From: Clostridiales bacterium
GTDB lineage: Bacteria; Bacillota; Clostridia; Christensenellales; CAG-1252
NCBI GenBank assembly: GCA_003445835.1
Contig: DMCI01000016.1
Coordinates: forward strand, 1 to 16,005
Length of the DNA: 16,005 nt
Reading direction: 5' to 3'
Below, in pieces: positions 6,565 through 13,623 of the stretch. The position numbers were made by a program, and so were the translations under genes. Numbering within the stretch: the stretch's first letter is position 1; every line of letters begins with the position of its first letter. The notes under the pieces were generated by a model, which was given only the letters and a program-made list of their open reading frames with translations, had not been told where the DNA came from and did no database searches.

Positions 6565-6807
6565 ATGCTTTTTTGTTTCGGGTCTTGGCTTGAACACACT
6601 TTGCACGAAGGTTCCGGACTCGGGCGCGTTCCCGCCGAACTTGAACAACTTTGCAAAGGGGCAACCATTATGCCCGGGATTTCCGTCGGCAAACACGCAA
6701 TCGTCGGCGCGGGCGCCGTCGTGACAAAAGACGTTCCCGATTGTGCTGTGGCGGTCGGTAATCCGGCAAAAGTCATCAAAATGCTGGATCCAAACAAATT
6801 CGCTTAA
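6565..6807 (+). pseudogene. Chimeric remnant: flavodoxin fragment joined to hexapeptide acetyltransferase C-terminus
   Basis: This 80-codon frame joins two unrelated pieces. The first part ([21 protein letters not shown]) matches the flavodoxin encoded at 9103-9627 (HEGSGLASVPAELKKLCKGAT). The second ([40 protein letters not shown]) is the end of a left-handed beta-helix O-acetyltransferase of the maltose/galactoside acetyltransferase type. The junction falls at AAAGGGGCAACC. Neither part is large enough to be active, there is no good ribosome binding site at ATG 6565, and the first 13 residues match nothing I know. It is most simply the scar of a deletion that fused two neighbouring genes. 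A terminator follows. Confidence 0.8.
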
Positions 6808-6818
6808 AGATTTCATAT

Positions 6819-6861
6819 CAAAAAAACAAAAATTCCTTTGCGCAAGCCGAGGAATTTTTGT
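6819..6861. terminator. Bidirectional terminator between pseudogene and aroK-like gene
   Basis: ACAAAAATTCCT and AGGAATTTTTGT form a perfect 12-bp stem with a 12-nt loop. On the minus strand it is followed by a further run of Ts, making it a good terminator for the regulator/kinase operon. On the plus strand the Us are within the stem. Confidence 0.75.
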
Positions 6862-6943
6862 ATAACCGAGCATGGGTTTTTGCTGAGCCATTAATAAAAT
6901 TCAAAAAGTTTTAAAGTGCGGCGGTTGATTAATAAAGGCAAAA

Positions 6944-7444
6944 TTAAATTTCGGACGCAACGCGCACAATATTCAAAACGGTATCTTCTATTTCTTTTTC
7001 GTCGCAATCGATGACGAAATCGGCGTATTTTTCGTATAACGATTGTCTTTCGGAAAACATCTCTTCAATGCTTTCGCCGTTTCGCAAAAGTATGCCTCGG
7101 GTGGACATATTCGATATTCTTTGCAACATCGTTTTAAGCGATATGCGCAGGTAGATTACAACCCCGTTTTCTTTCAGATACGCCATAGCTTTATCGGAGT
7201 AAACTACGCTGCCTCCGGTGGCGACGACGGCGTTTTCAAAACAGGTGTTGCGGACGGCGTTTTCTTCCGCCAAAGCAAAATACTTGTTGCCTTTTTGGTT
7301 GATGACGGACTGAAGCGGCATTCCTTCGTTTTGTTGAATGAGGAGGTCGGTATCCTTAAAATCCAAACAAAGAGCCTTTGCCGCCAGCACGCCGCAAGTA
7401 CTTTTCCCACATCCGGGCATCCCGATCAAGACGACGTTTTTCAT
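6944..7444 (-). CDS. Shikimate-kinase-like P-loop kinase
   Basis: The protein has 166 residues, the length of AroK, which phosphorylates shikimate with ATP in aromatic amino acid synthesis. Visible motifs are the Walker A GMPGCGKST (8-16), DTD (31-33), ATGGSVVYS (74-82), a lid with STRG (113-116) and ERQSLYEKYAD (131-141, Arg132). The substrate motif FRxRE of true shikimate kinases is FALAE here (55-59), so both arginines that hold shikimate are missing. The protein may act on another small molecule, or be a degenerate paralogue; I recall similar paralogues in Clostridia annotated as shikimate kinase. No other aroma-pathway gene is near. It lies 42 bp downstream of the TetR-type gene on the same strand and has its own SD (AAGGAGGT, 8 bases before ATG). 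Confidence 0.85.
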   Translation of the reverse strand: MKNVVLIGMPGCGKSTCGVLAAKALCLDFKDTDLLIQQNEGMPLQSVINQKGNKYFALAEENAVRNTCFENAVVATGGSVVYSDKAMAYLKENGVVIYLRISLKTMLQRISNMSTRGILLRNGESIEEMFSERQSLYEKYADFVIDCDEKEIEDTVLNIVRVASEI

Positions 7445-7486
7445 GTGTTTGTACCTCCTTTTATCGTTATTAAGATAAATAAAGCA

Positions 7487-8047
7487 TTACAAGGAATTCA
7501 AACCGTTTGCCACAAGCTTTGCCGTCAATTTTATCACTTGCTCCTTGGGCATGATTCTTTTTTGACGAACCCATTCGCGATAGGCGGAAACGACCGTCAT
7601 ATGGTAAAACTGTTCAATGATGTTTTGCGTGATGACGTCGTAATGGCGGATGCCTTTCAATTTGTCGCTTTTATCAAGTGCGTTGACCGTTCGGGAGCGC
7701 AACGTTTCACGGATATAATCTTGCGTGGGGGAAAGAATGATCTTCGCATAAATCGGGTTGGCTTCGTGAAGGTCAAAAAAGGCTCGAATGACCGGCTCGA
7801 TATCCTTTATATGATCATACTGCTTTGTCGCCTCGTAAAACTCCTGCGTAAAGTCTTCTTGGATCTCCAAAAGGACGTCGTCGATGGATTCGTAATGCAA
7901 ATAAAAAGTTCTGCGGTTGAGTCCCGCCTTTTCGCACAGTTCTTTGACGGTGATGTCCATATGGTCGTCGTGTACGAGCATCAGTTCTTTTAATGCGTCT
8001 TTGAACATTTTCTTGGTTCTTTTTACTCTCGGGTCGACATTTGCCAT
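7487..8047 (-). CDS. TetR/AcrR-family transcriptional regulator
   Basis: The protein is about 186 residues long with an N-terminal helix-turn-helix (ITVKELCEKAGLNRRTFYLHYESIDDVL, about 30-58 of the chosen start), the TetR_N signature with the typical TFYxHY recognition helix. The C-terminal ligand and dimer domain (to ...LTAKLVANGLNSL) is variable and its inducer cannot be told. I use ATG 8047 (or the adjacent ATG 8050) because GTGAGA precedes it; ATG 8080 has no SD. It is divergent from the aldo/keto reductase with about 215 bp between them and leads the operon with the kinase-like gene. It probably represses the divergent reductase/flavodoxin genes and itself. Confidence 0.9.
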   Translation of the reverse strand: MANVDPRVKRTKKMFKDALKELMLVHDDHMDITVKELCEKAGLNRRTFYLHYESIDDVLLEIQEDFTQEFYEATKQYDHIKDIEPVIRAFFDLHEANPIYAKIILSPTQDYIRETLRSRTVNALDKSDKLKGIRHYDVITQNIIEQFYHMTVVSAYREWVRQKRIMPKEQVIKLTAKLVANGLNSL

Positions 8048-8129
8048 CATTTTATTCTCACTTTTTAGAAATTCGTGCATAAGTACACACTTGCGATAGA
8101 CGTGTGGTGGTAAAAACCTGCACGCTTAT

Positions 8130-8158
8130 AGTATAATACAATCGTGGTTAAAAAGCAA
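8130..8158 (-). promoter_or_regulatory. Promoter of the TetR/kinase operon
   Basis: Minus strand TTGCTT (8158-8153), 17 bp, TATACT (8135-8130). The overlapping plus-strand TATAAT at 8132-8137 has no good -35, so the rightward promoter is less clear; TATATA at 8184-8189 is another -10 candidate for the reductase. Confidence 0.55.
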
Positions 8159-8214
8159 CAGGTGTGAATAAACGCGAGGGCGGTATATAAAAGCGAAATA
8201 TATCGTCTTCAAAA

Positions 8215-8229
8215 CACAAGAACCTTGTG
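8215..8229. promoter_or_regulatory. Candidate operator in the divergent region
   Basis: CACAAG-AAC-CTTGTG is a perfect 6-bp inverted repeat with a 3-bp centre, located between the likely rightward -10 and the reductase ribosome binding site. The position suits repression by the adjacent TetR-type protein. A looser CACAC/GTGTG pair lies near 8086-8106. Confidence 0.45.
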
Positions 8230-8262
8230 CTGTACCGAAAAAAGAAAAAGGAGATTTTCATT

Positions 8263-9093
8263 ATGAAATTAAACAATAATACGGAAATGCCTCAAATCGG
8301 TTTAGGAACTTATATGCTTACTCCCAACGAGGCGTATCAGTCTGTGTCGGAGGCGTTAAAGATCGGGTATCGTCTGATCGACACAGCCAACGCCTACGTC
8401 AATGAAAAAGCCGTCGGCAGGGCAATAAAGGACAGTGGCGTGGCAAGAGAAGAGATATTCCTTTCCACAAAGATTTGGGCAAGCGAGTACCTTAACGATA
8501 ATGCCGTGGACGAAACGATTGCTCGTTTGGGGGTGGACTACATTGATCTTCTCTTCTTGCATCAACCTTGTAAAGACTACCTGTACGCTTACAAAAACCT
8601 TGAAAAAGCGTACAAAGACGGTAAGATCAAAGCAATCGGCATTTCAAACTTCGAGGGAGAATATATAAAAGATCTGCTTGCGCATTGCGAGATCGTACCG
8701 CAAGTCATGCAAGTGGAAGCTCACCCGTATTTTCCGCAAGACGAACTTCGCGTTTTGTTAAACAAACACGATATTAAACTAATGAGCTGGTATCCATTGG
8801 GGCACGGCGACAAAACCTTGCTTGAGGAGCCGATCTTCAAAAAACTCGGCGAGAAATACGGCAAGACGCCTGCGCAAGTTTGCCTTCGCTGGCACGTTGA
8901 CATGGGTTTCATCGTCATTCCCGGAAGCAAAAACCAAAAGCATATCGCGGACAACTTCGATATCTCTGATTTTGCATTGACGCAAGAGGAAATGACCGAG
9001 ATCGCAAAACTTAATAAGGAAAAGAGGTATTATCATCGTACGCAATCGCAGCTGGATGCATTCTCCGCGTGGCGTCCGAACTATGAAAAATAA
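8263..9093 (+). CDS. Aldo/keto reductase
   Basis: This 276-residue NAD(P)H-dependent oxidoreductase has a TIM barrel and reduces aldehydes or ketones. The catalytic tetrad is intact: Asp40 and Tyr45 (DTANAY), Lys70 (STKIW) and His100 (FLHQP). The signature MPQIGLGTYML opens the barrel and GISNFEGEYI plus VIPGSKNQKHIADNFDI mark the cofactor-binding C-terminal part. I use ATG 8263, with AAGGAG 9 bases upstream; the 12 codons before it (LYRKKKKEIF) are leader. The downstream flavodoxin begins 9 bases after the stop, so the two are cotranscribed. The divergent TetR-type regulator suggests induction by a toxic carbonyl or quinone, but the substrate is unknown. Confidence 0.95.
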   Translation: MKLNNNTEMPQIGLGTYMLTPNEAYQSVSEALKIGYRLIDTANAYVNEKAVGRAIKDSGVAREEIFLSTKIWASEYLNDNAVDETIARLGVDYIDLLFLHQPCKDYLYAYKNLEKAYKDGKIKAIGISNFEGEYIKDLLAHCEIVPQVMQVEAHPYFPQDELRVLLNKHDIKLMSWYPLGHGDKTLLEEPIFKKLGEKYGKTPAQVCLRWHVDMGFIVIPGSKNQKHIADNFDISDFALTQEEMTEIAKLNKEKRYYHRTQSQLDAFSAWRPNYEK

Positions 9094-9102
9094 GGAGCGA
9101 AT

Positions 9103-9627
9103 ATGACAAGATCCGATTATAAAAACAAAAAGAGTATCGTCATTTACTTTTCCCGCGCCGATGAAAACTATTTTAACGGCGCTATGAAGTATATCACAAA
9201 AGGGAATACCGAAGTCATTGCCGAATACATCCGCGATATTACGGGAGCGGACTTGTTCAAAGTGGAACGCAAAACACCCTACTCTAAAGAATACATGACT
9301 TGCATTTCCGAAGCGAAGGAAGAGATCAACGCAAAGGCGCGTCCCGAGATCGTCAGACCCGTCGGAAGCATCGCAGATTACGAAGTCGTCTATATCGGCG
9401 GTCCCGTATACTGGGGATATTTACCGCAACCGATGGTGACTGCTCTTGAAAATCTGGACTGGGAAGGAAAGATCGTCCGTCCTTTCACCACGCACGAAGG
9501 ATCGGGATTGGCAAGCGTTCCCGCAGAGCTTAAAAAGCTCTGCAAAGGCGCAACCGTGGAACCCGGGCTTGCTATTTGGGGATCTTCTGTAAACGGCGCA
9601 AAAGAAAAGGTGGAGGATTGGATCTGA
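9103..9627 (+). CDS. Flavodoxin family protein
   Basis: The protein has 174 residues and a flavodoxin fold that should bind FMN and carry electrons. The first strand and phosphate loop region is SIVIYFSRADENY (11-23), somewhat longer than in classic flavodoxins, followed by GNTEVIAEYI. The ring-binding regions are VVYIGGPVYWGYLPQPM and PFTTHEGSGLASVP. It overlaps no other gene, starts after AAGGAG 6 bases upstream, and is in an operon with the aldo/keto reductase. The pair is likely a reductive stress or detoxification module. A diverged homologous fragment lies in the pseudogene at 6.6 kb. Confidence 0.92.
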   Translation: MTRSDYKNKKSIVIYFSRADENYFNGAMKYITKGNTEVIAEYIRDITGADLFKVERKTPYSKEYMTCISEAKEEINAKARPEIVRPVGSIADYEVVYIGGPVYWGYLPQPMVTALENLDWEGKIVRPFTTHEGSGLASVPAELKKLCKGATVEPGLAIWGSSVNGAKEKVEDWI

Positions 9628-9712
9628 AAACGGGGCGATGCACGAGTCTTCGGCTTGCGGTCGGATCATGCTGCCTTTGATCGTGCTGACAACGAAATCC
9701 GAATGAGTGAAA

Positions 9713-9744
9713 AAGGGATCGCCCAAACGAGCGATCCCTTCTTT
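9713..9744. terminator. Convergent bidirectional terminator
   Basis: AAGGGATCGC and GCGATCCCTT form a perfect 10-bp stem with an 8-nt loop. Ts follow on both strands: CTTT on plus, TTTTTC on minus. It separates the flavodoxin from the convergent clpB. Confidence 0.8.
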
Positions 9745-9754
9745 ACGTTAGGTT

Positions 9755-12355
9755 TTAAGAACGACGTTGCGTTACGCAAAGTTCTTCATTTTTGACGTCC
9801 ACGACCAACGTGGTTTCAGGTGCGATGTCTTCACTGATGATGGCGCGAGCAAGCAGCGTCTCGACCTTGCTTTGCAAGTAACGCTTGAGCGGTCTGGCGC
9901 CGTAGATGGGGTCGTAGCCTTCGCGGATGATCTTATCTTTGGCGGCGGGAGTGATCTCCACGTCCAGTTGCTTTTCGCTTAAGCGGTGTCTGAGATCGGC
10001 GATCAGCAGGTCCACGATGCCGTTGATATTGTCGCGTGTCAGCGGTTTGTAGAAGACGATCTCATCCAAACGATTCAGGAACTCGGGACGGAAACTGCGT
10101 TTGAGCAATTTGCTGACGGATTCGCGTGCTTCCGAGGAGATCTCGCCCGATTCGTCTATGCCATCGAGGATGACGTCCGATCCGAGGTTGCTGGTTAAGA
10201 TCAAGATCGTGTTTTTGAAGTCCACCGTGCGTCCTTGGCTGTCGGTGATGCGCCCGTAGTCCAAAACTTGCAACAGCACGTTGAAAACGTCGGGATGCGC
10301 TTTTTCCACTTCGTCGAACAACACCACGGAGTAGGGCTTACGGCGCACTGCTTCAGTCAGCTGTCCGCCCTCATCGTAGCCTACGTAGCCCGGAGGCGCA
10401 CCGATCAGACGAGATACCGAATACTTTTCCATATACTCACTCATATCGATACGGATCAAGTTGTGTTCGTCATCAAAAAGGGTGGCAGCCAGCGCTTTTG
10501 CAAGCTCGGTCTTGCCTACGCCTGTGGGTCCCAAAAACAGAAAAGACCCAATCGGACGACGAGGATCTTGGATGCCGGCGCGTGAACGCAGGATAGCATC
10601 CGCGACCTTGTTGACGGCTTCGTCCTGTCCAATTACGCGCTGATGCAAAGCTTCGTCCAAGTGGAGCAGTTTGTCCCGTTCGCCTTCCATCAGTTTTGCA
10701 ACGGGGATCCCCGTCCAACGAGCAACGATGCGAGCAATCTCTTCCTCTGTGACCCTGTCGTGCAAGAGAGAATTGGTGCTGTGCTCGGCTTTTTCCTCTT
10801 CCTCTGTCAATTCCTTTTGAAGGGCGGGCAAGCGTCCGTATTTCAGTTCGGCGGCTTTGCCAAGATCGTATTCATCCTGGGCCTTGTCGATCGCCGCGCG
10901 CACCCGTTCGATCTCTTCACGCAAAGATTGCACTTTGCCGATAGACTGCTTTTCATTGTCCCATTTGGCTTTCATGCCCGCAAATCGCTCACGATCGTTG
11001 GCAAGTTCTTCACGGATCTGCTTGAGGTGTTCTTGCGAGAGTTTATCCGTTTCTTTGGAAAGGGCGGCTTCTTCGATTTCCAGTTGCATGATCTTTCGAG
11101 ATAAGCTATCCATCTCGGCAGGCATACTATCTATTTCGGTCTTGATCAAAGCGCACGCTTCATCAACGAGGTCGATCGCCTTGTCGGGGAGGAAACGATC
11201 GGAGATATAGCGGTGAGACAAAGTTGCCGCGGCGATCAATGCTTGATCTTGGATCTTTACGCCGTGGTAGACTTCGTAGCGCTCTTTCAGTCCGCGAAGA
11301 ATGGAGATCGTGTCTTCCACGCTCGGCTCACCGACCATGACCGGCTGGAAACGCCTTTCAAGAGCAGGATCCTTTTCCACGTATTTTCGGTATTCGTTCA
11401 AAGTCGTTGCGCCGATACAGTGCAATTCCCCTCGCGCGAGCATCGGCTTGAGCAGGTTGCCCGCATCCATCGCGCCATCCGATTTGCCTGCGCCTACGAT
11501 GGTGTGCAATTCATCGATAAACAGGATGATGTTTCCATCCGAAGACTTAACTTCATTCAAGACGGCTTTCAGTCTTTCCTCGAATTCGCCACGGAATTTT
11601 GCTCCTGCGACAAGCGCGCCCATATCGAGCGAAAAGAGTTTGCGTCCCTTCAAATTATCCGGCACGTCCCCCTTTACGATACGCAGGGCGAGTCCTTCCG
11701 CGATGGCGGTCTTACCGACGCCCGGCTCACCGATCAGGCACGGATTGTTCTTGGTCTTTCGCGACAGGATACGAATCACGTTACGGATCTCGTCGTCACG
11801 GCCGATCACGGGATCGAGTTTTTGTTGCTTTGCCAATTCCACCAGATCTTGTCCGTATTTTTGCAAAACGTCGTAGGTTTCTTCCGGGTTGTCTCCCTGT
11901 ACACGGGCATTGCCGCGCACTTCTTTGAGAACTTGCAAGAATTTGTTGACGGTCAACCCGATCTCACCGAATATCTTCTTGATATTGGCTTGCGCAGAGT
12001 CGATAAGCCCCAATAAGAGGTGCTCGACCGATACGTAATCGTCTTTCATCGTTTGCGCGCGTGATTCTGCCGCAGTGAGGGCGGCATTTAGGGCAGAGGT
12101 CAAATAGATCCGTTCGGGATCGTAAGAACCCGTTATGCGAGGTAATTTTTCAAGTTCGCCGCGCACTTTGCCCGCAGTGTCTTCCGTAGAGAGATCCATC
12201 TTGTGCCACAGTTCGGGTATCAGACCTTCTTTGGCATCAAGAAGGGCAAGCAACAAGTGTTCTTGTCCGATTGCTTGGTGGTGGCGCTCTACGCCGATGT
12301 TGTGAGCGGTGGTGAGCGCTTCAATACTTTTTTGTGTCAATTTTTGCATATTCAT
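9755..12355 (-). CDS. clpB: ATP-dependent chaperone ClpB
   Basis: The protein has 866 residues, full length for ClpB, the Hsp100 disaggregase that, with DnaK, resolves heat-damaged protein aggregates in the cytoplasm. The Clp N domain spans about 1-145. NBD1 has Walker A GEPGVGKT (209-216), Walker B FIDE (279-282) and the arginine pair RR (334-335). The coiled-coil middle domain (about 410-530) separates ClpB from ClpA and ClpX. NBD2 has Walker A GPTGVGKT (609-616), pore loop GYVGY (656-660), Walker B FDE (680-682) and sensor 2 GARPLKR (819-825). ATG 12355 gives the usual MNxxKLTQKS start, though ATG 12349 is better placed behind AAAGAG. It follows the RHH gene by 43 bp. I see no CIRCE or CtsR-type site just upstream. 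Confidence 0.97.
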   Translation of the reverse strand: MNMQKLTQKSIEALTTAHNIGVERHHQAIGQEHLLLALLDAKEGLIPELWHKMDLSTEDTAGKVRGELEKLPRITGSYDPERIYLTSALNAALTAAESRAQTMKDDYVSVEHLLLGLIDSAQANIKKIFGEIGLTVNKFLQVLKEVRGNARVQGDNPEETYDVLQKYGQDLVELAKQQKLDPVIGRDDEIRNVIRILSRKTKNNPCLIGEPGVGKTAIAEGLALRIVKGDVPDNLKGRKLFSLDMGALVAGAKFRGEFEERLKAVLNEVKSSDGNIILFIDELHTIVGAGKSDGAMDAGNLLKPMLARGELHCIGATTLNEYRKYVEKDPALERRFQPVMVGEPSVEDTISILRGLKERYEVYHGVKIQDQALIAAATLSHRYISDRFLPDKAIDLVDEACALIKTEIDSMPAEMDSLSRKIMQLEIEEAALSKETDKLSQEHLKQIREELANDRERFAGMKAKWDNEKQSIGKVQSLREEIERVRAAIDKAQDEYDLGKAAELKYGRLPALQKELTEEEEKAEHSTNSLLHDRVTEEEIARIVARWTGIPVAKLMEGERDKLLHLDEALHQRVIGQDEAVNKVADAILRSRAGIQDPRRPIGSFLFLGPTGVGKTELAKALAATLFDDEHNLIRIDMSEYMEKYSVSRLIGAPPGYVGYDEGGQLTEAVRRKPYSVVLFDEVEKAHPDVFNVLLQVLDYGRITDSQGRTVDFKNTILILTSNLGSDVILDGIDESGEISSEARESVSKLLKRSFRPEFLNRLDEIVFYKPLTRDNINGIVDLLIADLRHRLSEKQLDVEITPAAKDKIIREGYDPIYGARPLKRYLQSKVETLLARAIISEDIAPETTLVVDVKNEELCVTQRRS

Positions 12356-12394
12356 AGCTCTTTCACCATACCCCCGTCAGGGGGCTCCTTTTTT
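12352..12394 (-). promoter_or_regulatory. Structured intercistronic region with mini-ORF before clpB
   Basis: On the minus strand AAAAAAGGAG (12394-12385) is followed directly by CCCCC-TGAC-GGGGG, a 5-bp GC stem (12384-12371). After one base comes ATG GTG AAA GAG CTA TGA (12369-12352), a five-codon frame whose stop overlaps the clpB ATG. The arrangement could couple or limit clpB translation. No T run follows on the minus strand, so it is not a terminator in this direction. Confidence 0.45.
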
Positions 12395-12398
12395 GAGA

Positions 12399-13016
12399 TT
12401 AAAACAGGAGATTTGCGTTGGCGTAAGTTTTTTCCACATTTGCTTCCGCAATCTCGGGTTGGTCCAGATAACAGAAGAAAGTTTTCAGCGCGTGATCGAA
12501 TGCGTCAACGTAAGCGGAGATTCCATCGGCAACGATCTCGCTGTCTAACGTCTCGGTTACGAAACGCTTGATGAATCTTCCGTCCGTTATCGTAGCGACA
12601 CTGTCGGGATGATACTCTTTCTCGATCTTGATCCACAGTTTGAAGAACTGCATCACGAGCAAGGAGAGGGTGGCGCTTTGGGTGCGCATGGAAACTTTCA
12701 ATTCGCCGATGGCTACCTGCGGCATACGATACAGCTCGACCTGATATCGAACGGTCGGGTTGTATTTGTAGCTGAGGGCGCTACGCAGGGTCATCGTAGA
12801 CGATGTGCTTTCCAATGGTTGAAAGGCGCTGCCGAGCAAGGCTTGCATACGATCGAATACGTTTTGCATCCTTTTCTCCGGGGTCTCGTACGAGACGTAT
12901 TCTGCTAAGATCTGATTGATAAGGTTGGAGCGGTTCGTGTGGCGTTCATATGCTAAGCGATCCACCGCAGCAATTACGTTTTCGGACAGTACCAAGGAAT
13001 AGATATTCTTTTTCAT
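12399..13016 (-). CDS. Ribbon-helix-helix (CopG-like) protein, cotranscribed with clpB
   Basis: This 205-residue protein has an N-terminal ribbon-helix-helix unit at about residues 3-42: a beta strand (NIYSLVLSENVI) and two helices (VDRLAYERHTNRSNLINQILAEY), the pattern of CopG/Arc-type DNA-binding dimers. The remaining 160 residues are an unknown domain containing VRYQVELYRMPQV and LVMQFFKLWIKIEKEY. The family is not one I can name. I use ATG 13016 because AGGAGG sits 7 bases upstream; the longer reading from 13070 begins inside the -35. It is the first gene of the clpB operon and may autoregulate it, since an inverted repeat lies within its promoter. Confidence 0.8.
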   Translation of the reverse strand: MKKNIYSLVLSENVIAAVDRLAYERHTNRSNLINQILAEYVSYETPEKRMQNVFDRMQALLGSAFQPLESTSSTMTLRSALSYKYNPTVRYQVELYRMPQVAIGELKVSMRTQSATLSLLVMQFFKLWIKIEKEYHPDSVATITDGRFIKRFVTETLDSEIVADGISAYVDAFDHALKTFFCYLDQPEIAEANVEKTYANANLLF

Positions 13017-13037
13017 TGCAGAGCCTCCTGTTTTCGC

Positions 13038-13064
13038 AATTATTGTATGACGAAATAAATAATT
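13038..13064. promoter_or_regulatory. Inverted repeat inside the RHH/clpB promoter
   Basis: AATTATT (13038-13044) and AATAATT (13058-13064) form 7-bp arms 13 bp apart, between the -35 and -10 hexamers. This suits a repressor site, for example for the RHH protein itself, but the AT-rich composition makes chance likely. Confidence 0.3.
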
Positions 13065-13070
13065 TGTCAA
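13042..13070 (-). promoter_or_regulatory. Promoter of the RHH-clpB operon
   Basis: Minus strand TTGACA (13070-13065), exactly 17 bp, TACAAT (13047-13042): the same hexamers and spacing as the GH31 promoter. It lies about 30 bp upstream of the RHH start codon. Confidence 0.8.
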
Positions 13071-13079
13071 GTGGTTTAT

Positions 13080-13230
13080 ATAAAATTGCTTACGATTTTT
13101 GAGGCGGATAAGGAATGCCGAGAGGTAAAGTGCGCATCAACAGCCATCTTGTTTATTCCTTTTCTCTATGCTAAAATGGGACTCCGTGGACTACGACAAC
13201 GGTATCCTATATATAAGGAGAACGTTATTG
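13080..13230 (+). pseudogene. Decayed tyrosine recombinase (integrase) fragment
   Basis: LKWDSVDYDNGILYIRRTLL (about 13168-13230) matches the segment of phage/ICE tyrosine integrases just after the first catalytic arginine. In another frame just upstream, LLTIFEADKE...AILFIPFLY (13086-13166) resembles the LTxEEA...LLALYTG segment that should precede it. Joining them needs a frameshift, and the TGLRxGE stretch with the catalytic Arg is missing. No full catalytic domain follows. The match is by motif memory only. Confidence 0.45.
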
Positions 13231-13623
13231 TGCCCGAAAGCAGAGATCGTTATCTCTGTGATGCGACGGGATACGGCTTGGGCGTCTGCTTCGCGGATAT
13301 CGGATATAATCCCCATCCGAAGATGGAAGAGGTGCCAAACAGCGTCGTTGCTCGAAAGGAAAAGGTGACAGACGGGAATACGGTTTGCAAGAGAAATCCC
13401 TGTTGCTGAGAGAGGAACCGGTCAAAAGCCCGGCAAAGAAACAATACGCCAAGCGAACCGGTTCGATTGAAAGCTGTCTTTTCCGAAAACAATTCCCGAT
13501 CGCAGGCGTTCTGTGGCACATTTGTGGCAGTTGTTTTGATACAATACATAAAAGTGTCTTTTCATATTAAAAGATACAGTCGTACAGTAGAAACAGTAAA
13601 CTCAAAAACGTTTGGAGGTACAT
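13231..13623. other. Gene-free stretch upstream of the repeat protein
   Basis: I see no convincing gene here. Overlapping frames are short and read as non-protein-like. Small hairpins occur at 13241-13258 (CAGAGAT/ATCTCTG) and 13313-13326 (CCATC-CGAA-GATGG). A perfect 12-bp palindrome CGAACCGGTTCG lies at 13454-13465, with a second GAACCGGT at about 13415. TGGCA occurs twice near 13515-13530. The end holds the promoter region and SD (GGAGGT) for the gene at 13624; TACAAT near 13541 is a -10 candidate without a clear -35. Confidence 0.5.

Noticed and set aside
5941..6891. 316-codon minus-strand frame
   Set aside because: Antisense to the uL15-like gene and the chimeric pseudogene, and crosses the terminator at 6819-6861. 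No motif is seen.
7043..7993. 316-codon plus-strand frame
   Set aside because: Antisense across both the kinase-like and TetR-type genes, which have clear family motifs and ribosome binding sites.
9986..12016. Plus-strand frames within clpB
   Set aside because: Shadows of clpB, whose protein is full length with both AAA+ modules.
12371..12394. Plus-strand terminator formed by CCCCC/GGGGG plus TTTTTT
   Set aside because: No plus-strand gene ends nearby, and the T run is separated from the stem by four bases; the features make more sense as a minus-strand SD and hairpin.
13168..13368. 66-codon plus-strand frame as an intact gene
   Set aside because: Only the first approximately 20 codons resemble an integrase; the remainder is not protein-like and there is no ribosome binding site.
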